Shown here: piece after piece, positions 31,348-41,450 of the stretch
Numbering within the stretch: the stretch's first letter is position 1
Layout: each line of letters opens with the position of its first letter
Assembly (NCBI RefSeq): GCF_910594005.1
Contig: NC_057828.1
Location: 10,738,235 to 10,802,234, forward strand
Reading direction: 5' to 3'
Length of the DNA stretch: 64,000 nt
Origin: Cervus elaphus
Lineage: Eukaryota > Chordata > Mammalia > Artiodactyla > Cervidae
Made by a program: the position numbers and the translations under genes
Notes under the pieces: model-generated
Told to the model about the DNA's origin: nothing
Seen by the model: only the letters and a program-made list of their open reading frames with translations
Database searches by the model: none

Positions 31348-32055
31348 TCACTGCTGTGTGGTAAATAAACATTTGGACAGGAAAGAAGTAGAAGCTGCTA
31401 GAGTCTACTTAAATAGATTCAAATATATTCACTCATTCTTCTTTAATCTGAAGCATATCTAAAAACCGTAACTCAGTGAGATGTGTGTGCTTATGGGAAG
31501 ATATATGAATTTGTCTTATTTTAATAAATTTCTATCTTTTCAATTTTCTTTGGTAGCAATAAAGTATCTTTTAAATAGATACAATAAAATGAATTTTTAT
31601 ACAATGTCATTATAAACATGAAATAATTATATTATACAAAATAGATATTAATTTTAAAAAGCATAAAGTGGAACAAACAAGATTTGAAAAATATAACAAA
31701 TTATTTTGAAGTAATGAACAAAATTAGGTCAGTAATTAGATTATACATGGTTTTTTAAGCATATATGGTGCATTTAGAAGCACTGTAAGCATTGCATTTA
31801 CAAATGCAATTTGAAAGCAAATCACGAAACCTTTCAGAAGTGAAATTAAGATATTTTAAAAATACAATGCAATTATATTACAAACCAATGGCAAACCAAA
31901 AATAAAATACCCTTCACCTCATATTTTTAGACATTAAGAAATACAAAAGAATATTAGGAAAACATTATAATTGATAACAAAATGATGCTTATCAAACCCT
32001 ATCTGAAAAAATAAAGCAGAAATTTAAAATAATTTGCAATTTTAAACGTATAAGT
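31348..32055. other. Unassigned A+T-rich DNA
   Basis: Strongly A+T-rich, with no feature identified. Confidence 0.45.
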
Positions 32056-32240
32056 TAGAAATCTGCCCGCAGTGCAAGAAACCAGAGTTCCACCTCTGGG
32101 TCGGGAAGCTCCCTTGGAGAAGAGAACGGCAACCCACACCAGTATTCTTGCCTGGAGAATTCCATGGAAAGAGGAGCCTGGAGGGCTACAGTCTATGGGG
32201 TTGCGAAGAGTTGGACACCACTGAGTGACTGACACACATA
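32056..32240 (+). mobile_element. Bov-tA SINE, head partly lost
   Basis: It starts inside the tRNA-like region (AATCTGCCCGCAGTGCAAGAA) and runs to ACCACTGAGTGACTGACACAC. The first about 25 bp of the head are missing. Confidence 0.9.
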
Positions 32241-32437
32241 CAAGATAGAAATAAAGTATCAGCTGAAAAAGTTGCAAAGTGAAAAGCAACCTGGGTCTAA
32301 GAGGTAGACAGAAAAAAATTCTTAGAGAAAGATAATTAAATAGAAAGTGTACATGCAGCAAAGTTCAAAAAAGGTCTGAAAAGTTGACAAAATAATGACT
32401 TCTTAATTGAGAGAGAGAAAAATAAAAGAGAAACCAT

Positions 32438-32495
32438 AAATATACATATATATATATATGAAATATACATATATATGAAATATATATATATTTCA
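32438..32495. repeat. (AT)n-rich low-complexity run
   Basis: ATATATAT runs are separated by GAAATATACATATATAT and GAAATATATATATATTTC, giving both tandem and dyad symmetry. This is an obvious hairpin and slippage-prone site. The rest of 32241-32899 holds no recognised element. Confidence 0.85.
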
Positions 32496-32899
32496 GTCAT
32501 GACAGAGTGGATGCCTATAGCTGGAGAGAAGACATTAAACAGATAATAAAAGGATATTATGAACAATCTAAAAGCAATAGATTTGAAACAGATGTGAAGA
32601 GTAACTTACTAAACTGTTCATGAAAATGTTAAATGAGTATTCTGGGCTTTAAAGAAATGGAATATCATCCTTTTTTTTCCCCACAAATAAAACTCAAGGT
32701 CATGATGTCTTACCTTGTATTCTTCCAAATTAATAAGAAAGAAAATTTTCAATCTTATAGAAGCTCTTCTTGACAACAGATGAAGAAAACCCCACTCATT
32801 CCATGAGGCTGGAAGACCGTCACACCAAAATCTGACAAAGATAGTATGAGAAAGGAAAGTGATCATCCAATTTCATATAGGAACATAGATGTAATGGAT

Positions 32900-33235
32900 T
32901 TTGCAAAAAAAACAAATACACACCAAATTCAGAAACATTTAAATATACAAATACATCCTGAACAAAACTGATCTATCTCAGTGAATGTAGGTTTTATTAA
33001 CATTAAAGATCAGTAAATGTAAATCAGTATCTTAACCAGCTAAAGAGTAAAACAATGGGTTCATGGCAGTAAAAGCAGAAATTACATTTGCAAAACTTCA
33101 GCATCCATTTGTCATAAAAAGAACAACCACCTCATGATCTTTCAGCAAAGTAGGTATAGAAGAGAATTTCTTTAACCTGCAAAGTTTCTCTAAAAACAAA
33201 GCACTGACAAAAAGGCCTACTGTAAATCACTTTTT
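32900..33235 (+). repeat. Old L1 ORF2 fragment
   Basis: Degenerate L1 ORF2 in plus orientation, most readable at AACTTCAGCATCCATTTGTCATAAAAAG and AAAGTAGGTATAGAAGAGAATTTCTTTAACCTGC. These correspond to the region after motif A of the reverse transcriptase. There is no open frame. Confidence 0.6.
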
Positions 33236-33918
33236 CTTTAGAAAGGGAAACAATAAAGAAGAAAAAATTCTAAAATTTCTTAACCCTACCTACTTGCCTA
33301 CCAGCATTCTCAATCTTATGTCATTATTATAGCTTGCTTTTCTTGTATAGAGATGCTCTTATCAAGTATATATATTCTCAGAGTCTTGCCTACCATGATA
33401 TGTCTTGAGAAATTCTTCTTACTATTTGATAAAAAACTTTTTTTTTTTCCTGAATCACTGCCATCAACTTAAACACTTTATCATTAAAAAAATGTCTAAT
33501 AATGCCCATACATCCAACTTGCTTTTTAATACATTCAATCCCTTCAGCCCGAGGAGACATAATTGCTTACTGTAATTACTATTCTCTGGATTCATCAACT
33601 TTTCAGTTTTCTGTTTGTTTTATTATACTATTTTTACACTTTTGTAAATACTATCTAATTGCAGTCTCTTAAAACATCTGGATTGGATTCTGTTTCTATT
33701 AATAGCTGACATGCTAGGTAATATAATGGCTAATCTTTAAGATTAGAATTATTTCAATTTTGTTGAGTGCAAGAAATGGTATTTATTACAAGCTATAAGT
33801 TTGTTATTCAGCTGACTGACTAAACCATTGCATATTAAGTGTGATAAGCTAGGCTGGATAAAGCAATGATTCTTTGCATATATGTTAGAGGCTGACTAAA
33901 CATTTTTAACTTGATTTT
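33236..33918. other. Unassigned A+T-rich DNA
   Basis: Nothing recognised. Confidence 0.4.
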
Positions 33919-33924
33919 GGCAAG

Positions 33925-34133
33925 TTTGTGTGCATGTGCTCAGTAGTGTCCAACTCTTTGTGACCCCATGGACTGTGGCCTGCCACACTCTTCTGTCCAT
34001 GAGATTTTCCAGGCAAAAATACTGGAATGGGAGGCCATTTCCTCCTCCAGGGTATCTTTCCAACCCAGACTGAGCCCAAGTTTCCTGCATTGGCAGACAG
34101 AATTTTTATGACTGTGCCACATGGGAAGCCCAG
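33925..34133 (-). mobile_element. Bov-tA SINE
   Basis: Complement orientation: GTGCTCAGTAGTGTCCAACTC, GACTGTGGCCTGCCACACTC, and a degenerate tRNA-like head (ATGACTGTGCCACATGGGAAGCCC). The three overlapping open frames here are shadows. Confidence 0.92.
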
Positions 34134-34269
34134 GTGGAGTCTCTCTATTCTGACACGGGAATTCCAGAGGGTTTTCACACCACTAATAATAAAGCCAAAC
34201 GCTGTGCTGTGTGCCGACCTGAAAGGACACACATGGTCTGTTCCTTATACTGTGTTTGGCATCATTTCC

Positions 34270-34665
34270 TGTCATGCTTCCCTTTTTCTCTCTCGTTTGG
34301 CCACACTGGCCTCTTAACTGATCCTTTGCTGACCAAACACTCTACCTTCAGAGGCACCTTAAACATCACAACTTCTGCCTAGACTGCTCTTTTCCTATAT
34401 AGCTTCATGATTTGCTCTTTTACATTTTTAAACTTCCTAAATTCCAATCACCATTGACCTGTTTTTTTTTTCCTTATAGGGATGTTAAGTACTGAAATAT
34501 TCTATATCGTCTTATGATTTGCTCACATTACAATACCTCCATGGAACTATCCCTATAAGAACAGGTTGTCTGGCCACTTTAAGGACCCATTCAACAGTGC
34601 CCATGACACTTTCCGACATACAGTAGCAACTCAAAAATACTTGCTGAGTCGATGAATGAGTGGTT
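34270..34665 (+). repeat. L2 LINE remnant
   Basis: Plus-orientation L2 3' end: TTTGGCCACACTGGCCTCTT, then CCTTCAGAGGCACCTTAAACATCAC, and finally ACAGTAGCAACTCAAAAATACTTGCTGAGTCGATGAATGAG, the familiar L2 terminal motif. Confidence 0.7.
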
Positions 34666-34738
34666 AGCAATGATGATAAGGTGAACCCAACAAAAATTAA
34701 AACATTTCTACATAAAAAAAAAATTCCAGAAAAGAAGT

Positions 34739-34824
34739 TATTAGGTTGGTCAAAAAGTTTGTTTGGGTTTTTTTTTCTGTAATATCTTATGGAGAAACCC
34801 AAATGACCTTTGGCCAACCCAATA
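34739..34824. mobile_element. Mariner MITE (BTMAR/MADE1-like)
   Basis: A short element lies between TA dinucleotides (34739-34740 and 34823-34824). The left end TTAGGTTGGTCAAAAAGTTT and the right end, read in complement as TTGGGTTGGCCAAAGGTCAT, are terminal inverted repeats of roughly 30 bp with a few mismatches. The centre is only about 25 bp. The TA duplication and length fit a non-autonomous mariner moved in trans by a mariner transposase. No transposase is present in the window. Confidence 0.88.
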
Positions 34825-34829
34825 TTTTG

Positions 34830-35328
34830 CCATTTAAGCCTTCTTTTCTTATGGGCCCCACTTAGTTTTGCTATAAACTACAAAACTCAATGGAAGGAAA
34901 TCCTTTCAGAAGGATAGGTATCATAAGACAGGCTTTATTGTACAGGTTGCATGAAAAGATGAAGAAAAAAGAACCAACAGAAAGAGGAATAAACTTGAAA
35001 GAGGAAGACATCTCAGAGGAGAGACTAAGAGATTGCCTGTTTAAATCTAATTTAATTTAAATTTAAATCTAGTTTAAATTTAAATCAGTTTAAATCTATT
35101 TATACTTCCTTCACTTATCCCATTAACATCCTTACTGCAGTGTACTAATTATGTTCTTGAATCATGATAAAGATTTTCTTCCTCCTCAAAATCATGGACA
35201 GGCGTGAAGTGGGCCTGAGCTGCTCCAACAGCAGCAGTTTTGAATCATCAGTAGTAAATTAAAATGTAATTTTCTTTTCTTTTTTTTTTGGTTGGAGGTT
35301 GAAAAAGGGGGATTGCATTTATTAATTT
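34830..35328. other. Unassigned DNA with TTTAAA-rich patch
   Basis: Between about 35038 and 35100, TTTAAATCTAGTTTAAATTTAAATC-type units repeat irregularly, giving an A+T-rich tandem patch with dyad symmetry. No gene or transposon is recognised. Confidence 0.5.
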
Positions 35329-35329
35329 A

Positions 35330-36035
35330 TCTATTTTCCATTGGAGTAGTTGTTTTAAACCTTGTGTTACATTTTTGTTGGTCAACAAAGTTGTCCACAT
35401 AGCTGTATGTCTATACCCCCTCCCTCTCTGACCTCCGGCCCGCCCCACCTCACCCCTCCAGGTCATCACTGGGCTGAGCTCCCTGTGGTGTACAGCAGCT
35501 TCCCACCAGCTGTCTGTTTACACAAGGCAGTGCACATGCATCAATCCCGGTCTCCCGAATCCTCCCCCTCTGCCTCTGTGGAGAAGGCAACGGCACCCCA
35601 CTCCAGTACTCTGGCCTGGAAAATCCCATGGACGGACGAGCCCGGTGGGCTGCAGTCCATGGGGTCGCAGAGAGTCGGACACGACTGAGCGACTTCACTT
35701 TCACTTTTCACTTTCACGCACTGGAGAAGGAAATGGCAACCCACGGCGCTGTTCTTGCCTGGAGAATCCCAGGGACGGGGGAGCCTGGTGGGCTGCAGTC
35801 TCTGGGGTCGCACAGAGTCGGACACGACTGAAGCGACTTAGCAGCAGCAGCAGCAGCTGCCCTCTGTGTCCACATGTATCCATTCTCTACATCTATGCCT
35901 CTATTCCTGCCCTGCAAATAGGTTCATCTGTACCATTTTTATAGATTCTCTCTCTATATATATATATGCTTAATATACAGTATTTTTTTTTTCTCTTTCT
36001 GGCTTACTTCACTCTATATGACAGTCTCTTGGTCC
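35330..36035 (-). mobile_element. L1 3' UTR interrupted by a Bov-A dimer
   Basis: Antisense L1 3' UTR on both sides of the SINE. The left part (35330-35578) has the GGTCAACAAAGTTGTCCACATAGC and C-rich segments. The right part (35859-36035) has TCTGTGTCCACATGTATCC and GGCTTACTTCACTCTATATGAC. Both parts join into one L1 in the usual order. Confidence 0.82.
35579..35858 (+). mobile_element. Bov-A dimeric SINE (Bov-A2 type), nested
   Basis: Two units, from GAGAAGGCAACGGCACCCC to the (AGC)n tail at 35840-35858, joined by the TCACTTTTCACTTTCACGCACTGG linker. CpG dinucleotides are well kept (GTCGGACACGACTGAGCGAC), so this looks like one of the youngest SINEs here. It has landed in an L1 3' UTR; CCTCTGTG-like flanks suggest the duplication. 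Confidence 0.95.
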
Positions 36036-36114
36036 AAAGGTAATTTCTAAGTCCCACCTCCAGGATTTCAGATTCCGAGAGTCAAAATGTAGCTGATTAC
36101 TGCATATTTGTTTA

Positions 36115-36658
36115 AAAAAAAAAACGTGGTGTTTAGGCCCAGGGTTGGCCATCCCAAAATGTGCTTCAGTGGCATACCAATTATTTTAACGTTACTTAAG
36201 AATTGGCCAATGCAAGAGAGACACCTTGACTTTCATTTCTCTCTCTTTGAAGGCAGAAAATGAATCTTTTATGTGAAAAATGCACTTCCTGTGTCTGGAA
36301 GTAAGAGGTCATCCTTATCATGAAAGATAGGAAATTCAGGGCCACGGAACCCATAAAGACAAACCAGGTGACTTGAATCTACCACTCCAGCCCCAAACTC
36401 CATTTCGATTCTTCATTAATTAAACACCCAACACTTAAGTTTCTTTGTCCTGCTAATTCTTACAAATATATTGTTTCTTTTTCTAAAAGTGTATAATCTA
36501 TTCCAACCACTTCTTAGGCCCTCCTTCTATGAGACTTCTGTGGGCACCAGTAGAATGTGTTTCTTTTTCTCCTGTTAATCTGTCTTGTGTCAATTTAATT
36601 TCTTATCCAGCCACCAGGACTCAAGGGGGTTGAGGGTGAAATTTCATCCTCTCAACAG
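36115..36658 (+). mobile_element. LTR-like block (ERVL-type, putative)
   Basis: It ends with a CTCCTGTTAATCTGTCTTGTGTCAATTTAATTTC motif, then CAGCCACCAGGACTCAAGGGGGTTGAGGGTGAAATTTC, a pattern I know from the 3' part of mammalian ERV LTRs. The body has LTR-like length and balanced composition. There is no internal retroviral sequence, and start and family are uncertain. Confidence 0.5.
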
Positions 36659-38040
36659 TGGCTCAGATGATATCAATATTTACCTTTAATATGATTTAAA
36701 AAGCAATATGATCATTCCTGTAAATAATACAAATAATTGGCCGCTATGATGCCAAAAAGAAAACAGAGAATTATTCTGATTCAAAATAGGAGAAAATAAT
36801 ATATGTGTTATATTAAGGAATTGATGTGATAACAGGAAATTTTCCTCATCTACTAGCCATCTTTGATGCATAAACACTTACTTTAATGAACATAAGGTTA
36901 AAAGCTTATGCAACCTCTCTAATAATATTTTTAAGTCTGCAGGTGAAAGCAAATGTTTAGAAAAAGGCAAAGGTCAACCAAATTTTATTGTAATATCTAA
37001 ATTACAATTAATATGTAAAGTATACTTAATTCCTATAGCAACAGGAATCTTTTTGAAACCCTGAACACTCATGTATTTCTCCTAATTTATGGAAAATGCT
37101 TAGAAGAAAAAATGCAGGAGATGTTGTGACCAGAATTCTTCCATTGCATGTTATTATCATGAAACCTCACACTATAAGTATGAAATATGATACCGCAGAG
37201 CACACCAATCTGTGTCACATCTTGCTTTCTTGCTCATTGAAATGGTAATTCCATGGAAAATAGATTCTTTTCTTGGGAAAAGTGACTAGCAATAACTTCG
37301 TAATGCTCATTTATTCTTTTCTTAAACATTTTTTCAGCAAATTTGGTGTAACAGAGAATATGCTAAACTCTGAGAATACACAGAAAAGTAGACAGTCTTG
37401 GCTGCAAGGATGCTGTATATGTAAATTTCTCTCAATGTGGACTTCAAAGAAGGTGACTCACTTTTCTTCCACAGATGCCATTTCAATTGTGAAATCTTTA
37501 TACCTAATATTAGACATTATCCTCTTTAATATTTATACTTAAAAACCACTAATGCAAATTTCACTGTCACTAGAAAGTTGCTTATATTAGCCTCTTGGAG
37601 AGTTAAACCTGAAGATAGTTTCTGACCCTAACTTATACTGATCTACTTTATGGATACGCTCACATTATATGATTACATAATCATATGATTATACAACAAT
37701 AAGTTAAATATTTGAAATATATACCATGTCTTGAAAAGTATAAAAGTCTCTAATATAGTAATTGCTAATCTAATTTCAATATAGTATTTGCAAAGCTGGT
37801 ATAAGAATATAGTTATATAGTTATACAAATGCTTTAAACTGAAAAACTGCACACTTTTTATTGACTGAGAAATTTAAAATTCTTTTCCATAGGGTAAAGC
37901 AGTTGTTATTAGCCAAAACCAACAAACTCTTCTATTTAATACTTTTGGAACACATGAAAAATACACTTTAAATTCTTCAAAGTATCTTACCCATAACTTC
38001 TTTTAGGCAATACTTTTAACTTCCCAGGTCAATTGCTTCT
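36659..38040. other. Unassigned A+T-rich DNA
   Basis: 1.4 kb with no assignable repeat or coding frame. It includes a local ATATGATTACATAATCATATGATTAT palindrome-like cluster at about 37667-37692 (noted by position). Confidence 0.45.
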
Positions 38041-38960
38041 TCTGTCAATTACTGTGCATTAATTTTGTATTCTGCAAATTTACTGAAGTCATTGATGAGC
38101 TCTGGTGGCATCTTTAGGATTTTTTATGTATAGAATCATGTCAACCTGCGACAGTTTTACTTCTTTTCCAACTTGGATACCTTTCATTTCTTTTTCTTCT
38201 ATGATTTCCATGGCTAGAACTTCCATAATTGTGTGGAATAAAAATAGTGACAGTGAGATTCCTTCTCTTGGTTCTGATCTTAGAGCAAGTGCTTTCTGCT
38301 TTTCACCACTGAGTGGGATATTTGCTGTGGGTTTGATGTATATGGCCTTTATTACGTTGAGGTATTTTCCCTCTATCCTCACTTTCTGGAGTTATTATCA
38401 TAAATAAGTGTTGAATTTGATCAGAAGCTTTTTCTGCATCTTTAGAGATGAGCATATAGTTTTTATTCTCAGCATATAGTTTTTATTCTCAATTTGTTAA
38501 TGTGGGATATAACATTGATTTGCCAATATTAAAGAAACTTTGCATCCCTGAAATAAGTGCCACTTGATCATGGTGTATGCCTCAATGTATTGTTGGATTT
38601 GGTTTGTTAGCATTTTGTTGAGTATTTTTACATCTATGCCCATCAGTTATGTTGGCCTGTAATTTTCTTTTTTTGTGGTATTTTTGTCTGGTTTTGGTAT
38701 CAGGGTGATGGTGGTCTCACAGAATGAGTTTGGGAGTGTTCCTTCTTCTGCAATTTTTGGAATGTTTCAAAAGGATAAGTGTTAACTCTTCTCTAAATGC
38801 TTGATAGAATTCAACTGATGATTTTGATTTTTTTGGAAAAATTTTAATCACAGTTTCAATTTCAGTAGTTGTGATTGGTCTATTCATCTTTTCTATTTTT
38901 TCCTGCTTCAGTCTGGGATCAAGTTTTTTTATATTTTCTTTACACAAAACTATATTCACT
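38041..38960 (-). mobile_element. Older L1 ORF2 fragment
   Basis: About 0.9 kb of antisense L1 ORF2. It spans from the region before the RT palm (NRPITTTEIETVIK-like, 38870-38890) through motif A to a damaged catalytic FADD region (near 38135-38150). Stops and frameshifts are frequent, and a 20-bp tandem duplication lies at 38451-38490. It is clearly older than the L1 at 2922-5450. Confidence 0.9.
38451..38490. repeat. 20-bp tandem duplication inside old L1
   Basis: AGCATATAGTTTTTATTCTC occurs twice in direct succession (38451-38470, 38471-38490) with no mismatch. As L1 decay elsewhere in this copy is heavy, the duplication probably arose well after insertion. Confidence 0.95.
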
Positions 38961-39480
38961 GACAATGAGTTAGTAATCACAAAAATTTAAGTCCCCACTT
39001 ATACGTGTATCAGTATGACACAATTTTTAAGTGGCAGGAATTTCCCTTTTACCCAGACTGCCTTATAATGAAATGCAATTTTTGACTTCTGCTAACTACT
39101 GCAGGAATCAAAATTATCTGAAAAACATGGAGACAGCTCATAAATTTGCTGAAAATACCAACAGCTTTCATTTTTGTTTCTCTGCATTAGGGTGTCATTC
39201 GGAGTTCTGTTCCTTTGTATATTACTGCATATTAAATATTACAAATAAACATAATGCCATTTTAAATACTTGAGATAGTCAAACCTGCAGATGTAAGTAC
39301 TGTCAAATCCATTTGAGGGAAGAAAGGAGGATATAAATTTGCTACCTCATTTTGTCATTCCACGGGGTACTGAAAATGAGTCCTATGTACTAAATGTTAG
39401 ATTTCCTTTTTGTGGCATTGCTTTACTTTAGCTCAGGCTTGTGTTTTCTCTTGTCTAAAATAACTTCCTAGTTTAGCTTC
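38961..39480. other. Unassigned DNA
   Basis: Nothing recognised. Confidence 0.4.
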
Positions 39481-39484
39481 CTTT

Positions 39485-39690
39485 GCCTTCCATGCTTACT
39501 CTGCCACTAGATTTTCTCCTATATTGTATCCTAGGTAAATTGCCCCTAAACTCTTCGGGTCCCAGAGAAGATCTTCTCAATATTACTACTGTCACCTCAA
39601 CTTTGTCTATCATTACCTTGGCCACTCAGTCAAACATTACAAACACTGGTATCAGTTTCCACTCTTCCCTAAAGGCTATGTTTCTTCATA
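39485..39690 (+). repeat. Possible L2 remnant
   Basis: The order CTCTTGTCTAAAATAACTTCC .. GGCCACTCAGTCAAACATTACAAACACTGGTATC is reminiscent of the internal 3' part of L2. The 135-codon open frame here (39483-39890) has no recognisable protein. Weak call. Confidence 0.3.
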
Positions 39691-39933
39691 TTTCAATATC
39701 ATGGCAAATACTCTTCCTCTTTGAGAGAAAATTCCTCCAAAACTGGAAAGACATGAGAGTGGTTGAGTCATTTTCATCAAAATGGCAATATTTACCTAGT
39801 CTGCATAGTCTAGGATTCAAAATATCCACTATATATATTTTTAATGTGTATTATTCTGTTAGAAATATTTCTATTTACCAAAATACCTGAATTAGTACTT
39901 TAACTCAGGGAAAAAATTTCAAATGCATGAACT

Positions 39934-40146
39934 ATGATGGTGGTAGTTTAGTCACTAAATTGTGCCCAAATCTTGTGACCCCATGGACTGCAGCCTGCTA
40001 GGTTCCTCTGTTCATGACATTTCCCAGGCAAGAACACTGGAGTGGGTTGCCATTTCCTTCTCCAAGGGATCCTCCCATCCCAGGGATCGAATTGGTGTCT
40101 CCTGCATTGCAGGCAGATTCTTTACTACTGAGCCACCAGGGTAGCT
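39934..40146 (-). mobile_element. Bov-tA SINE
   Basis: Complement orientation, full length: GATGGTGGTAGTTTAGTCACT end, TCTCCTGCATTGCAGGCAGA, and ACTACTGAGCCACCAGGG head. An 8-bp target-site duplication CATGAACT lies at 39926-39933 and 40147-40154. Confidence 0.94.
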
Positions 40147-40337
40147 CATGAACTGTACAAAAAGCAATTAAATAGATATAATCTATTCAACAGTTAATTT
40201 AATATGATGACTCATTCATACCCACCCCATAGTTATACCATTAACAAAAATCTACTATTAACATACACATCTGAAATTAATGTGGTTTTGAAGCTCCTCT
40301 AGTTACTTTTCACTAACGAGTGTTTTGGAAATCAATA

Positions 40338-40475
40338 CCAACTGAGACCTAGGTTCAATCCATGGGTTGGGAAGATCCCCTGGAGAAACTGGCTACCCAC
40401 TGCAGTATTCTTGCTTGGCGGGACACAGTCCATGGGGTCTCAAAGGGTCGGGCACGACTGAACGACTAACACTAG
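40338..40475 (+). mobile_element. Bov-tA SINE, partial
   Basis: It starts at the box-B region (GAGACCTAGGTTCAATCC) and runs to GGGCACGACTGAACGACTAACAC. The head is missing, and about 20 bp are lost in the body (CTTGGCGGGACACAGTCC). Confidence 0.88.
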
Positions 40476-40581
40476 TGCTTATCTGACTTTTTAATCATCT
40501 TTTTCCACCTCATGTATGTAAGACACTTGGAACACCCCTTTCCTACTCTATGTCACTTCTGTGAACACTGTGCAACCTGCG

Positions 40582-40617
40582 ATGTCCCTCAGATGTCACA
40601 TGTCCCTCAGATGTCAC
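40582..40617 (+). repeat. 18-bp tandem duplication
   Basis: ATGTCCCTCAGATGTCAC occurs twice in direct succession. It lies in otherwise unassigned sequence. It is a multiple of three and so leaves an open frame, but I see no gene. Confidence 0.93.
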
Positions 40618-40734
40618 ATGTATGGACACTCCATCCTGGTCTCCCAGCTCACAGGACGCGCATCTGTTTGTTTTTCTCCTCCTGCACCAGGGATCGTTTG
40701 GGAGTCAGTCCCACTCATCTGTGAGCAATCAAGA

Positions 40735-41160
40735 GCACTGTGCTAGTCATGGACACTGCTGTAATGGAGGACCATAACTTGCTGTAAAACAAAAGAAAAA
40801 CACTCTCTCACAGTGCTGGGTGTAGGATGTCCAAATTCGGCATCATCACTTCGAAATTCAGTGTTAGCAGGATGGTGCTCCCTCAGCAAGCTCCGGGGGA
40901 GGATGGGCTTCCTCTTCCAGCTTCTAGGTGGATGCCAGCTTCTGTGACTTATGTTCGTCTCACCCAGGCCTGCCTCCATGGACACATGGTCTTCCTGTGT
41001 GTCTTTTCCTCTTCTATGTTCACATCTCTCTACTTCTTTCTTATAAGAACACATGTGACTGCATTTAGGGCAATGTATCATCCAGCATAATGTACCATCT
41101 CAAAATCCTTACAAATCATCCCATCTTTCTGTCATATAAGGTGATATTCATAGGTTGTGG
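40735..41160 (+). repeat. Ancient mammalian interspersed repeat, family not named
   Basis: CACTGCTGTAATGGAGGACCATAAC, then CTCTCTCACAGTGCTGGGTGTAGGATGTCC, CTTCCTCTTCCAGCTTCTAGGTGG and TTTCTTATAAGAACACATGTGACTGC occur in the order of a common old repeat present across mammals. I recognise the pattern but cannot name the family safely. It explains the open frames 40743-41081 and 40827-41090. Confidence 0.55.
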
Positions 41161-41174
41161 GAATTAAGTCCTGA

Positions 41175-41255
41175 TATCCCGGATATTCTTTAGCATCCTG
41201 TAAACATGGCCCCATTCAGATAATTCTCACTTTGGTAAGTGCTAGACTAATAGTT
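41175..41255 (+). repeat. Possible MER20 fragment
   Basis: ATTCTTTAGCATCCTGTAAACATGGCCCC..CAGATAATTCTCACTTTGG resembles the second half of MER20 (a hAT-type DNA transposon). Short and diverged. Confidence 0.4.
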
Positions 41256-41450
41256 CTATTATGTGGTTAACTCACAACCTCCCTATTTAAACTGAATTGA
41301 TTAGACCTGTCCTTCAAAGCAAAGCATCACTTGGTCAGCATCAATTTATGTTTAAAGCTAAACACTTCAAAGCAAGTAGTGGAAGAGCTTAGGGATTAAA
41401 TAAAGCATTATTAAGGTAGTGATATCAAATTATTCTCCACTATGCCCTTA

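Noticed and set aside
35840..35858. (AGC)n run as a CAG-type repeat locus
   Set aside because: It is the normal 3' tail of Bov-A dimers and is short; the same appears at 7889-7901 and 18143-18153 on the other strand.
39483..39890. 135-codon plus-strand frame
   Set aside because: No recognisable domain, probable L2 remnant in part, and no codon or context support.
40743..41081. 112-codon minus-strand frame with Cys/His-rich start
   Set aside because: The Cys/His pattern is irregular and not a recognisable zinc finger. The region matches the order of an ancient mammalian interspersed repeat.
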